Below, in pieces: positions 55,480 to 63,970 of a stretch of DNA of 64,000 nucleotides (position 1 is the stretch's first letter; each line of letters opens with the position of its first letter). This DNA comes from Paenibacillus glucanolyticus NBRC 15330 (lineage in GTDB: Bacteria; Bacillota; Bacilli; Paenibacillales; Paenibacillaceae), in NCBI RefSeq assembly GCF_004000885.1, contig NZ_BIMC01000008.1, forward strand, positions 62,001 through 126,000. The letters run 5' to 3'. The notes under the pieces were generated by a model that saw only the letters and a list, made by a program, of their open reading frames with translations, ran no database searches and had not been told where the DNA came from. Made by a program: the position numbers and the translations under genes.

Positions 55480-56334
55480 ATGGGGGAGATACTTATTTTC
55501 TCGCAAAAAAGCTTTAAAAAATTGATGGCCGGAGCGCTTCTGTCAGCAGCAGTTCTTGGTTCTTACGGATATGGGTCTGTGAATGAAGTCTCTGCTGCCA
55601 CTGCGCAGTCTGTAACAAAAGGTGTAGCAAGCTCAAATGTATATATGCGCAGTCAGCCTTCGACTTCCGGTAAAGTCGTTGATCGTGTATATAAAGGAGA
55701 CAGCGTTCAAATTCTGGGCAGCAGCTCCGGCTGGTATAAGATTAAAACTTCTAGTGGCAAGCAAGGGTACGCTTCATCTAAATTGATTACCCCAAGCAAC
55801 GGCTCTTCTAACAATTCCGGAAACAATTCCGGCAGCAATTCTGGAAATAACTCGGGCAGCAACTCCGGCAATTCGGGAACAACTACCCCTTCTACCAATG
55901 CCAGCGTTGAAAAAGTTATCAGTGCAGGCATGAAGTATCTGGGCACGCCGTATGAATTCGGTTCTAACCGCAGTTCAACGAAAACTTTTGACTGCTCGGC
56001 CTTTGTCCGCCGCGCATTCATGGATGGGGCTAACATTACGCTGCCAAGTAATTCACGTACTCAAGGACAATATGTTAAAGATAAAGGAACAGCGGTTACA
56101 AACGTAAATCAACTGAAACGCGGAGATCTAGTATTCTTCATGAGTTATAAAGGATCATCAGCTTCGGCTTATGCGGGACTGGACAAGTCCAAGCAGAGAA
56201 TTACGCATGTTGCTATCTATCTGGGAGACAACAAGCTGCTGCATACGTATTCAAAAGAATCCGGCGGCGTCCTGGTAGGCAGCTTCGGCGACTCTTGGAA
56301 AAACCGCTTCCTGTATGGCGGAAGTGTGCTGTAA
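55480..56334 (+). CDS. Secreted SH3b-NlpC/P60 peptidoglycan hydrolase
   Basis: D,L-endopeptidase type. 284 residues from ATG 55480: signal peptide (KKLMAGALLSAAVLG...VSA), SH3b domain (~45-105; SNVYMRSQPSTSGKVVDRVYKGD), an Asn/Ser/Gly linker of repeated NNSGNNSGS-like units (~108-135), and an NlpC/P60 domain with catalytic Cys in TFDCSAFVRRAF, His in RITHVAIYLGDNKLLH. The start is uncertain: the only Shine-Dalgarno, GGGGGAG (55482-55488), lies after ATG 55480 and six bases before ATT 55495, so initiation at ATT is possible and leaves a normal signal peptide. Likely role: wall turnover during growth. Confidence 0.92.
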   Translation: MGEILIFSQKSFKKLMAGALLSAAVLGSYGYGSVNEVSAATAQSVTKGVASSNVYMRSQPSTSGKVVDRVYKGDSVQILGSSSGWYKIKTSSGKQGYASSKLITPSNGSSNNSGNNSGSNSGNNSGSNSGNSGTTTPSTNASVEKVISAGMKYLGTPYEFGSNRSSTKTFDCSAFVRRAFMDGANITLPSNSRTQGQYVKDKGTAVTNVNQLKRGDLVFFMSYKGSSASAYAGLDKSKQRITHVAIYLGDNKLLHTYSKESGGVLVGSFGDSWKNRFLYGGSVL

Positions 56335-56385
56335 CAATGCCAATCCATTCATAGGGGGTTACCCCATACTTGGAATGAGATAGAG

Positions 56386-56434
56386 GGACTGCCCGGTTAT
56401 GAGATCTGAAAGGATCCGTAACGGGCAGTCCTTT
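56386..56434 (+). terminator. Terminator after the NlpC/P60 gene
   Basis: GGACTGCCCG and CGGGCAGTCC form a 10-bp stem extended by TTA/TAA, followed by TTT. Confidence 0.82.
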
Positions 56435-56523
56435 GTTGTTGAGATTTGCTTTTGGCTTTTGATTTCAGTAAGGTGGACATAGCGCAATGAACAGCATGAA
56501 TGATGAGAACAGGAGGGACGATG

Positions 56524-56721
56524 ATGAATGGTGGGCAGCGTTCCAACATCAGACCGGGACTTGAGGTTGATATTGTATTGAAGCAGGATCAAAGAACGGG
56601 GAAGCTAACCCGTGGAGTGGTTAAGGATATCCTGACTAATTCGCCGAACCATCCGCACGGCATCAAAGTGCGTCTTCAAGACGGCCAGGTTGGACGGGTT
56701 AAGAACATTTACGAATCGTAG
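56524..56721 (+). CDS. ywbE: YwbE-family protein
   Basis: 65 residues (MNGGQRSNIRPGLEVDIVLK...). The RTGKLTRGVVKDILTNSP and HGIKVRLQDGQVGRVK stretches are those of the conserved, uncharacterised YwbE family, which has a small KOW/SH3-like beta fold. AGGAGG (56511-56516) sits seven bases from ATG 56524, slightly better than from ATG 56521. Function unknown; an RNA- or ribosome-related role is conceivable. Confidence 0.9.
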   Translation: MNGGQRSNIRPGLEVDIVLKQDQRTGKLTRGVVKDILTNSPNHPHGIKVRLQDGQVGRVKNIYES

Positions 56722-56751
56722 ATTCGGTTTATTGATATGCACCAGTTGAGG

Positions 56752-56801
56752 AGCTGTTCCAAAACTTCGCAGTTATGCGGACTTTTGGAAACGGCTTTTT
56801 T
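56752..56801 (+). terminator. Terminator after ywbE
   Basis: AGCTGTTCCAAAA... pairs with ...TTTTGGAAACGGCT (two imperfections), inner CGCA/TGCG, followed by T-run. Confidence 0.82.
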
Positions 56802-56860
56802 GCATATCTATGCAACTTTGTAACCACACGAGCCGTCTGGAGGTTGAGGTGAAATCAAAG

Positions 56861-57454
56861 ATGAGAAGATACCTTTGCTTGGGGTTTATATTGATGTTTA
56901 TTCTTACAGGTTGCGCGGAGCAGGAGATGTCGGGGGCGGCTCAGTCTAATCTTTCATTGAATAAAGCGGACAGGGATAGTCATGCGGAGGTTCCCGATGG
57001 GGATTTTGTGTATCGCCTGGTTAGCGAGAAGGAGCATTACGAGCCAAATGAAAAAGTTCAAGTATACGGGGAACTGGAATATGTGGGCGAAGAGGCTGAG
57101 ATTACGATCGGCCATGCAGCCTCCGCTTTTTATTTTCCGATGAAGGAGCTCATCAGGGATTATAACATCAGCTATGCGATGAATGAACCGTATATTACGA
57201 CCACGTTGAAAAAGGGAGAGCCCCTGCGCGAGTATTATAGCGGCGGTGGCGGATACAACGGCGGGGATGATAAACAGTTTAAAGCGTTTATTCATTCCCT
57301 GAGGAATGGTTTTCCTGAAGGAGAGTATGTGGTGTACGGATCTGCGGACTTTATGATTGATTCGAAGGCGCAGCGTGATTCGAACAGGAAAGAGCCGAAG
57401 AGGTACAAGATTCAAGCAGAGATCGAATTCAGCGTAAGCGATGAATCGAAGTAG
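56861..57454 (+). CDS. Uncharacterised lipoprotein
   Basis: 197 residues from ATG 56861 (TGAGGTGA eight bases upstream). Signal MRRYLCLGFILMFILTGC with lipidated Cys18. The mature part has a beta-rich segment (DFVYRLVSEKEHYEPNEKVQVYGELEYVGEEAEITIGHA) resembling small Ig/BsuPI-like intracellular-inhibitor or NEAT-free domains in Bacillus lipoproteins, and a Gly-rich turn (YYSGGGGYNGGDD). Function unknown. Followed by a strong bidirectional terminator. Confidence 0.8.
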   Translation: MRRYLCLGFILMFILTGCAEQEMSGAAQSNLSLNKADRDSHAEVPDGDFVYRLVSEKEHYEPNEKVQVYGELEYVGEEAEITIGHAASAFYFPMKELIRDYNISYAMNEPYITTTLKKGEPLREYYSGGGGYNGGDDKQFKAFIHSLRNGFPEGEYVVYGSADFMIDSKAQRDSNRKEPKRYKIQAEIEFSVSDESK

Positions 57455-57538
57455 AAACAAGAAGCAATGAACAAGGATGACGGAATTTCATAGAGAGAGA
57501 TCTTACATGCGAGTCGCTGTCACATGGCAGAAACAGCA

Positions 57539-57575
57539 GAAGGGGTACCCAGATCGTGGGTACCCCTTCTTGATG
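57539..57575. terminator. Strong terminator between convergent genes
   Basis: GAAGGGGTACCCA and TGGGTACCCCTTC form a perfect 13-bp stem with a 5-nt loop. It separates the lipoprotein gene and the convergent Gln-rich gene. Confidence 0.85.
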
Positions 57576-57578
57576 TTC

Positions 57579-57941
57579 TTATTGAAAGCCTTGCCCTTGG
57601 TGGATGTTAGGGAAACCCTGCTGCCCGAAGGAAGGCTGAATGTGCTGTGTTTGATTGTGAGCTTGCGCGGTATGCTCCACTTGTTTGACAAGCTGAGAGA
57701 TTTGCTGGTACTGCTGCATGGCTTGTTGATGGCCCTGCAGAGCGGATTGGATCATTTGAGTTGCTTGACGTTCGCGTTGAGCAATTTCCTCCAGACGGGC
57801 TGCATTCTGCTGTTCCTGTTGCAGCAGTTGTTGGTACATGGCTGAGCCCTGCTGCGTTTGCTGGGTCAACTGTTGAAGAATTTGCTCACACTGACGGATT
57901 TGCTGCGAAATTTGTGAGTTATTGTTGTTCATTTGATACAT
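57579..57941 (-). CDS. Glutamine-rich coiled-coil protein
   Basis: 120 residues, of which 40 are Gln (one third). Four-Asn start (MYQMNNNNSQ), then a continuous helical heptad region (~10-95; QQIRQCEQILQQLTQQTQQG; EEIAQRERQATQMIQSAL) and a disordered tail (PSFGQQGFPNIHQGQGFQ). No signal peptide. AGGAGGAATACA precedes the ATG, so it is a real gene. Similar short Q-rich proteins occur in Bacillales, some linked to spore coat or crust, but I cannot assign a role. Confidence 0.75.
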   Translation of the reverse strand: MYQMNNNNSQISQQIRQCEQILQQLTQQTQQGSAMYQQLLQQEQQNAARLEEIAQRERQATQMIQSALQGHQQAMQQYQQISQLVKQVEHTAQAHNQTQHIQPSFGQQGFPNIHQGQGFQ

Positions 57942-58017
57942 TGCTTGTATTCCTCCTAAGAATTGTTGGATTCAAACTCCTGGTTAGTGTATGGAAGAAT
58001 ACGCAAAAACATCCTGT

Positions 58018-58503
58018 TTATAAGGTGAGCTGGGCTTCCAATATGTGGACGAACTCCTCCAGGAATAGCTGGTCCTCCTGATCGAACCGGCTCTTCAGAG
58101 GGCTGTCGATATCGAGAACGCCATACAAGGCACCCTCTACGATAATAGGGACAACAATCTCGCTGTTCGAGGCAGCATCGCAGGCGATATGTCCGGGAAA
58201 CTCGTGTACATCGTCTACAAGCAGCGTCGTTTGTTTAGCGGCAGCCGTGCCGCAAACTCCCCGATTCATCGGAATGCGAATGCATGCGGGCAGCCCCTGG
58301 AATGGGCCAAGCACCAGCTCTTTGCCATCATAGAGATAGAATCCGGCCCAATTTGTATCGGACAGAAACTGTTTGAGCAGAGCGGCTGCATTAGACAGAT
58401 TGGCAATCGCGTTTGGCTCATCGTGTATAAGTGCTTTTAACTGATTCAGGACCTGGGCATATTGCTCGCTCCGGGTGCCTTCATAAGGTGTATTTTGAAA
58501 CAT
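58018..58503 (-). CDS. Free methionine-R-sulfoxide reductase (GAF-fold fRMsr)
   Basis: 161-residue single-GAF enzyme reducing free L-methionine-(R)-S-oxide. All three conserved cysteines are present: GLPACIRIP, NRGVCGTAA and GHIACDAASNSEIVVP. The B. subtilis counterpart is YtsP, E. coli MsrC/YebR. It stands 76 bp upstream of the Gln-rich gene on the same strand and could share its transcript. Confidence 0.93.
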   Translation of the reverse strand: MFQNTPYEGTRSEQYAQVLNQLKALIHDEPNAIANLSNAAALLKQFLSDTNWAGFYLYDGKELVLGPFQGLPACIRIPMNRGVCGTAAAKQTTLLVDDVHEFPGHIACDAASNSEIVVPIIVEGALYGVLDIDSPLKSRFDQEDQLFLEEFVHILEAQLTL

Positions 58504-58685
58504 GCTGATTTCCGCCTTCCATTATATCGTCGTAGTTCATTCACCATAGTATAAGTATAAGATATTCGTCAAGGGACGAGTATGGGGAGCTTGATCCGGC
58601 CAGACGGCTGATTCCCCGTCAGGGTGCAAGGGTAATGAATGACAAGACCAGGTATCAACTTAACAGGTGGAGGGAGAGAAAGCGA

Positions 58686-58991
58686 ATGCGGGCAGACGTA
58701 CAAAATTTGTTTATTGGGATTCATATGCTCTATCACGCACACGAGCGTGACCTTACGATAAGTGAGATGCAGCCTGAACTGGAGCGACAAGGATATAAGG
58801 TCGGCGATCGGGAGGTTAAGCATGAGCTCGAACGTTTGACGGAAGAGAATTTCCTGACTGCACACGGTGAGGGCTACAGCTTGACTGGTGCCGGAATCGA
58901 AGAGTTTAAGGAGATTCAAAGTAAGCTTAAGGATCTCTGCGGAGAAGTGCTCAAGCCGGTAAAATCGAAGAAGGAAGATTCCATGGCATAA
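58686..58991 (+). CDS. Small winged-helix-like hypothetical protein
   Basis: 101 residues from ATG 58686, which follows GGAGGGAGA at seven bases; an ATG at 58635 adds an Arg-rich leader without good site. The pattern FIGIHMLYHAHERDLTISEMQPELERQGYKVGDREVKHELERLTEENFL, then a GYSLTGAGIEEFKEI wing, suggests a PadR/MarR-type winged helix, hence a DNA-binding or regulatory role (inference). Followed by a terminator. Confidence 0.7.
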   Translation: MRADVQNLFIGIHMLYHAHERDLTISEMQPELERQGYKVGDREVKHELERLTEENFLTAHGEGYSLTGAGIEEFKEIQSKLKDLCGEVLKPVKSKKEDSMA

Positions 58992-59030
58992 ACATGAATA
59001 ATGATGAATAATGATGAATAATGAGAAAGA

Positions 59031-59078
59031 AGCCCCCGACTAACACTAGGTGCTGTGCGTTAGAGCGGGGGCTCTTTA
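59031..59078 (+). terminator. Terminator after the winged-helix-like gene
   Basis: AGCCCCC and GGGGGCT, with inner TAAC/GTTA, followed by CTTT. Confidence 0.78.
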
Positions 59079-59120
59079 TGCTGTCGGTTCAGTATCCATG
59101 CTTCAGCTGCAGCAAACCAT

Positions 59121-60137
59121 TTATATCGTCTCAAGAGAACCGTCCAGCTCCAATTGAAACGGATGTAAGGGAGGAGTTTCCTCCGTCTGAGGTACTTGAG
59201 CGGCTTCCGGTTGATATGTCTTCACGGGTTGGCCTATATACTTGCGAAGGAAAGCATGTACACCTGCCCTGTATAACTCAGGGTCGATATGGTATGCGTT
59301 GGCATGAATGGCTCCTTCAATAAGGAGCAGCTGTTTCGGTTCCGGTTTAACCTTGAACATCTCGATGCTCATTCGGGTCGGTACGTAATGATCCTGGGTG
59401 CCATGGACAAACAAGACCGGAAGTGTGCTATTCCGAACAGCGCGGATTGGACTGACCTGGTCGAGGCTGAATCCGGCCTTGCGCCGAATCCTTGCATTCA
59501 CCCACGACAGAAATGGCACGGAAGGGATTTTATTAAGGCGGGTAAGCTGATGTCGCATTAAATCTGTCAAATCGGAATACGGGCAATCGGCGATAACGAG
59601 TTTGACCTGCGGCTCGGCGATAGACAGATATTCCAGTACGGTTCCACCCCCCAGAGATTGGCCATGCAGCCCGATGGCCACGTCCTGCCCATACTGCTGA
59701 GTGATCCAGCGAACCCATGCCTGCACGTCGTGTTTCTCATAATAACCGTAGGTGGTATATCGTCCTTCACTTCGTCCATGCCGGCGCTGATCAATGAGGA
59801 GTACGTTGTAGCCCTCCTCCGTGAACAGATCAATGAATTGGGTGGAAACTGCTCGGGAGCCGGTATAACCGTGCACGAGGATCATCCAGTGCTTGGAACC
59901 GGGGTTGTTTTCTATGGCAGCTCCGCACAGCTTCAATCCGTCAAAGCTGGTGATAGCCACTTCACTCTTTCGAAGGGATTCATATCGCTCCCTGCTGTAA
60001 AGTCCGGCTTTTTCCAGCACCGTGAACAGTTTGAGATCATTCTTCACTCTCATCCGCGTAATCTGCAGATATCCGATTTGGGTAATGGCAGCGGCGACCA
60101 TAACGATGGTTAACAGCAATACAATCGCGATATACAT
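59121..60137 (-). CDS. Membrane-anchored alpha/beta hydrolase (YqkD-like)
   Basis: 338 residues from ATG 60137. An N-terminal membrane helix (IAIVLLLTIVMVAAAITQIG) anchors the enzyme. Hydrolase features: WMILVHGYTGSR, nucleophile Ser in GLHGQSLGGGT, acid in HGTQDHYVPT, and base in EGAIHANAYH. It resembles B. subtilis YqkD and other esterase/peptidase-like S9-type hydrolases; substrate unknown. AAGGAGG lies 13 bases from this ATG and seven from an in-frame CTG, so the exact start is uncertain. Confidence 0.85.
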   Translation of the reverse strand: MYIAIVLLLTIVMVAAAITQIGYLQITRMRVKNDLKLFTVLEKAGLYSRERYESLRKSEVAITSFDGLKLCGAAIENNPGSKHWMILVHGYTGSRAVSTQFIDLFTEEGYNVLLIDQRRHGRSEGRYTTYGYYEKHDVQAWVRWITQQYGQDVAIGLHGQSLGGGTVLEYLSIAEPQVKLVIADCPYSDLTDLMRHQLTRLNKIPSVPFLSWVNARIRRKAGFSLDQVSPIRAVRNSTLPVLFVHGTQDHYVPTRMSIEMFKVKPEPKQLLLIEGAIHANAYHIDPELYRAGVHAFLRKYIGQPVKTYQPEAAQVPQTEETPPLHPFQLELDGSLETI

Positions 60138-60361
60138 ACTCAGATGACTTCCTCCTTCTTCCGTACTGTACAGGGGGCTGTGCAACACATATTGACGGAA
60201 GCCTCCCGAATCCATCAATATATAAACATCCAGCCACTAGGATGCTAATGGATGACCAGGAACGGATCGGATTTTTCGTTATACTCATTTATACACATAG
60301 ATAGTATCACCGGAAACAGCGGATACAAGTCAGTTTTTTTGTAAGGGGGGACCTCAGATCC

Positions 60362-60943
60362 ATGTACATTTGTGAAGGAAATATTCCTGAACTGGAAGGT
60401 AGGCAAATACGGCTGCGAAGGATGACAGCAGAAGATGCGGAAGCGATGTTCCGCTGTTGGTCGGATTCGGCCACCACGGCTTATCTGGATTTGCCGGTCA
60501 TGCATTCAGCTGAGGATGCGAAGGCATTGATTCAATGGCTGTTTCGGCTTGCCGAGCAGGATGAAGCCATCCGCTGGGGAGTCGAAATCATCGAAACCGG
60601 GGAGCTGATTGGCAGCTGTGGATTTAATATTTGGCAGCTCAAGGGTGCGTTTCGGGCTGAATTCGGCTGCGAGCTGACCCGTTCTTATTGGGGGCAAGGC
60701 TTCATGTCGGAAGCGGCGAAACTGGCAGCTGACTTCGGATATTCATCCATGGGGCTAAACCGGATCGAAGCCTTTGTGGATCCCCGAAACGAGCGGGCAT
60801 GCCGTTGGTTTGCAAAGATCGGTTATATGCGCGAGGGCGTGCTGCGGGAGTACCGGCATACGTCCAGCGGTTATGTGGATGCAGCAGTGTTTTCACTGCT
60901 TAGGCAAGATTGGCTTAAGGCAAGGGAAAGGCAGGAGTGGTGA
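60362..60943 (+). CDS. GNAT acetyltransferase, RimJ/RimL type
   Basis: 193 residues with the N-terminal RQIRLRRMTAEDAEAMF and the acetyl-CoA loop GCELTRSYWGQGFMSEAAK, then NRIEAFVDPRNERACRWFAKIGY. The target may be a ribosomal-protein N-terminus or a small molecule. Only one base separates its stop from the ECF-T start, so they are probably cotranscribed. Confidence 0.9.
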   Translation: MYICEGNIPELEGRQIRLRRMTAEDAEAMFRCWSDSATTAYLDLPVMHSAEDAKALIQWLFRLAEQDEAIRWGVEIIETGELIGSCGFNIWQLKGAFRAEFGCELTRSYWGQGFMSEAAKLAADFGYSSMGLNRIEAFVDPRNERACRWFAKIGYMREGVLREYRHTSSGYVDAAVFSLLRQDWLKARERQEW

Positions 60944-60944
60944 C

Positions 60945-61703
60945 GTGTTGATTCAATATGAGAAGGGCAGCTCGCTTCTTCATCGATATGATCCTTTAAG
61001 CAAGCTCGTGATATTGTTCTGTACAGCCGTGATTGCGATGCTGCTTGACCAGGCCTGGCAGCAGGCGGTTTTTCTGCTTCTCTGTATCGGACAAGCCCGA
61101 TATGCTGGACATATGTCAGGAAGGCAGCTGCTGGGAGGCATTCGGCTGATTGCCATCGTTGCGGTGCCTTATTTTATTCTGACCAGTCTGACCGTTCAAG
61201 GGGAGACCGTGTGGCTGCAATGGGGATCGGTATCGGTGACCATAGAAGCGCTGAATGCTGCAGGGGCCATGACCCTGAGAATGTTTACGCTGTTCCTGAC
61301 CTCCATGGCGTACATCATTACAACAGACCCCAGGGAGCTGGTGGCGGAGTTGACCCGGCGTCTTCGGGTCCCTTATCGGTTTGCATTCGGCATATCGGCT
61401 GCCCTCACGTTCATTCCGCTGTTGGAGGAAGAGGGAAACCATATTCTGGCTGCCCAGCAGGTTAGGGGACATCGTCCGCCGAAGGGATTAGGAAGCCGCA
61501 TAAGTTATGGATTAAAGTTTGTATCGGCAGTCTTGCTCAATGCGCTGCGACGTGTGCAGCAAACAGCGGGAGCCATGGAATCCAAGGGGTTTGGGGCGTA
61601 TCCGGACCGAACGTACCGAACGGAGGTTAACATACCTTCATGGGCGGCCGTATCGGCTGTGATTTATGTGCTTGCAACGGTGTGGCTGTGGTGGATTGTT
61701 TAA
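60945..61703 (+). CDS. ECF transporter T component (CbiQ/EcfT family)
   Basis: 252 residues with five or six helices. Family start SSLLHRYDPLSKLVILF and coupling motifs (ADxR-type): LRVPYRF and QQVRGHRPPK near the C-terminal cytoplasmic helices that grip the ATPases. GTG 60945 has AGGAG at seven bases. It heads a T-S-A set, as in YkoC. Confidence 0.9.
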   Translation: MLIQYEKGSSLLHRYDPLSKLVILFCTAVIAMLLDQAWQQAVFLLLCIGQARYAGHMSGRQLLGGIRLIAIVAVPYFILTSLTVQGETVWLQWGSVSVTIEALNAAGAMTLRMFTLFLTSMAYIITTDPRELVAELTRRLRVPYRFAFGISAALTFIPLLEEEGNHILAAQQVRGHRPPKGLGSRISYGLKFVSAVLLNALRRVQQTAGAMESKGFGAYPDRTYRTEVNIPSWAAVSAVIYVLATVWLWWIV

Positions 61704-61824
61704 ATTGTTAACCGGATATATCAAAAACCGAGTTGACGATAAGGGCAGAAGGATGCAAAATATGATAATGAAGCATTCGAACGCAAGTACAGTCATTCAT
61801 GACTGGAATTAAGGAGGACTCCAC

Positions 61825-62415
61825 TTGAATTCATCATCATCCCAGAAAAAATGGTTTGCTTTTACTACCCAGGAAATTATCCTGATGGCGATGCTTGCCG
61901 CTGTTAATGCCGTTCTTACGATATACATAGGGCCGGTCAACAAGCTGTTGAACAGTCTTGGAGGACCCATTGCAACTTCGACTACAACCGGAATCTATAT
62001 GATCTATGGTCTCTTGGCTTATTACATCATTCGCAAACCGGGAACAGCGGTTGTCACCTTTGCCATTGGCGGCACGATACAGGCTCTGACGGGAACGGTG
62101 TACGGCATTCCTTCCTGTTTCGTGGCTGCTGCTTGTTATATGATTGTGGCAGAGACGATATTTGCGATCTTCCGTTATCAAAAATGGAGCGCGGGCGTCC
62201 TCATGCTGGTTGGCGGAGCCATGGTTCCGCTGTGGTTCCTGTTCGCAGCCAATATGTTCGGGTATACATCCTGGCCGCTTGAAGTGCTTGGGATCGCGCT
62301 CGTTGTGCGGATTCTCAGCGGTGTGTTGCTCTGTGGTTTGGTAACCAAAGTTTTGGGAGAGGCTTTAGTGAAGACGGGGCTGCTTCGCCGGTTTGCCGCC
62401 TCAACGAAGGGATAA
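61825..62415 (+). CDS. ykoE: ECF transporter substrate-binding S component (YkoE-like)
   Basis: 196 residues with five or six helices: FTTQEIILMAMLAAVNAVLTIYIGP, RKPGTAVVTFAIGGTIQALTGTVYG. This matches YkoE, predicted to bind a thiamine precursor (HMP) or thiamine. No TPP riboswitch was found in the 121-bp leader, so the vitamin assignment rests on family alone. TTG 61825 follows GGAGGACTCCAC; a TTGACG -35 lies at 61732-61737. Confidence 0.85.
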   Translation: MNSSSSQKKWFAFTTQEIILMAMLAAVNAVLTIYIGPVNKLLNSLGGPIATSTTTGIYMIYGLLAYYIIRKPGTAVVTFAIGGTIQALTGTVYGIPSCFVAAACYMIVAETIFAIFRYQKWSAGVLMLVGGAMVPLWFLFAANMFGYTSWPLEVLGIALVVRILSGVLLCGLVTKVLGEALVKTGLLRRFAASTKG

Positions 62416-62419
62416 ACGG

Positions 62420-63970
62420 ATGTCAGGAACAACGATAACATGCCGGAAACTGGGTTTTCTTTATGATGGAGAAGAACAGCCGGTTATACAAGATATCAAT
62501 CTGGAGATAGCGCGCAACCAACGGGTGGCGATCATCGGAGCAAGCGGCAGCGGCAAATCTACGCTGTGCCAGCTGCTGTGCGGTCTCCTTCCGCGCAGCG
62601 GCGGGGGCACGAGAGAAGGGGAGGTGCTGCTCGATGGCACCGATCCCGCAGCGGCGCCGATTGCTAGCATAGCGGAGGCGGTTGGGGTGTTGTTTCAGGA
62701 CCCGGATGCGCAGCTTGTGCAGGGCATCGTAGAGGACGAAGCGGCCTTCGGTCCTGAAAACATGCGGGTATCACCGGCGGAGATTGAGGAGCGGGTGGCA
62801 CAGTCCCTTGCCGCGGTCCGGCTGCTTGACCGCCGGCTGGACCCGGTGCGCCGCCTGTCCGGCGGACAGCGGCAGCGCACGGCCATTGCCGCGGTGCTGG
62901 CGCTGCGGCCGCGGCTCTACGTCTTCGACGACGCCTGCGCGAGCCTGGACGCCGCGGCGCAGGCGAACTTCCTGCAGCTGTGCTTCACGCTGCAGGCGGA
63001 GGGCCGGACGCTCATTACCGCGTCCGGCCGCTTTGACGATGCCGCGCGCGCCGCGCAGCGCGTCATCGTCCTGGACGGCGGGACCGTCGTGCTCGACGGG
63101 CCGCCGGAGGAGCTGCTGCGCTGCTGCGGGGAGCAGCTGGCGCAGCTGGGCTTGCTGCCTCGTCCCGCAGGCGAGGCAGCGGGTACCGCCGCCGGGGACA
63201 AACCTGTCCCGGCGGCAACTCCCCCGCATTCGGCTGAACGCCATGCGGGCAAGCCGATCGCCGCAGGTTCCGTTCCTGCCGCGGTACCCCATGCAGAAGG
63301 CGCGAGGGAGTCTGCCGCCTCCCCATTGCTTGAGGTCGATTCGCTAACATTTGCCTATCCCGGGGGCCGGGAAGCGCTGCACGGCATCCATGCCAAGATA
63401 TACCCCGGCGACTGGGTGCTGCTGACCGGTGAGAACGGGTCGGGCAAAACAACCCTCAGCCGCCTGATCATGGGACTGCTGCCAGCTCCAGCAGGCAGTA
63501 TACGTTGGCAGGGGGAAGATATCAAGGGCATGGCCGTGTACCGCAGGGCCGAGCAGATCGGTTACGTGTTCCAGCAGCCCGAATATATGTTTACTGCCCC
63601 CAACGTATGGGAGGAACTGATATACAGCCTTCATGGAGGGGTACCCGTGAAGAAACGACGGGAGTTGTCGGCTGCCGAGCAAGAGCGGGCCGGGTTCCTG
63701 TTGGAGAAGGCTGGGCTGACGGACCGGCTTCACATGTCCCCTTATCTGCTCAGTCAGGGAGAGAAGCGTCTTCTGAGTGTGATCAGCCAATTGATGCTTC
63801 CGCGGGCTTTGTATATATTAGATGAACCAACCTCGGGGATGGACTATGCCGCCATCGACCGGGTGATTGGCCTTTGCCAGCATATGTTGGAAGAAGGATC
63901 GGCCATACTCATGATTACTCACGATCCCGAGCTCATAAAGGAACATGCCACATCGTTCATTCATCTATAG
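62420..63970 (+). CDS. Fused double-ATPase of ECF transporter (YkoD-like), first half degenerate
   Basis: 516 residues with two ABC domains. NBD1 (~5-235): Walker A GASGSGKST, Q-loop LFQDPDAQLV, signature LSGGQRQR, but Walker B reads LYVFDDACASLD (Asp171 in place of catalytic Glu) and the H-loop reads LITASGRFDD (Ala201 in place of His). NBD2 (~302-516): GENGSGKTT, LSQGEKRLL, LYILDEPTSGMD with E469, and ITHD with H501, so it is intact, though its signature is LSQGE. An Ala/Pro-rich linker (~245-300) joins them. Segment ~62820-63290 is much richer in GC than the flanks. ATG 62420 is five bases beyond the S-component stop. Confidence 0.9.
   Translation: MSGTTITCRKLGFLYDGEEQPVIQDINLEIARNQRVAIIGASGSGKSTLCQLLCGLLPRSGGGTREGEVLLDGTDPAAAPIASIAEAVGVLFQDPDAQLVQGIVEDEAAFGPENMRVSPAEIEERVAQSLAAVRLLDRRLDPVRRLSGGQRQRTAIAAVLALRPRLYVFDDACASLDAAAQANFLQLCFTLQAEGRTLITASGRFDDAARAAQRVIVLDGGTVVLDGPPEELLRCCGEQLAQLGLLPRPAGEAAGTAAGDKPVPAATPPHSAERHAGKPIAAGSVPAAVPHAEGARESAASPLLEVDSLTFAYPGGREALHGIHAKIYPGDWVLLTGENGSGKTTLSRLIMGLLPAPAGSIRWQGEDIKGMAVYRRAEQIGYVFQQPEYMFTAPNVWEELIYSLHGGVPVKKRRELSAAEQERAGFLLEKAGLTDRLHMSPYLLSQGEKRLLSVISQLMLPRALYILDEPTSGMDYAAIDRVIGLCQHMLEEGSAILMITHDPELIKEHATSFIHL

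Noticed and set aside
61704-61824. TPP riboswitch before the YkoE-like gene
   Set aside because: The conserved CTGAGA and ACC-TGATC-type segments are not present in the 121-bp leader.
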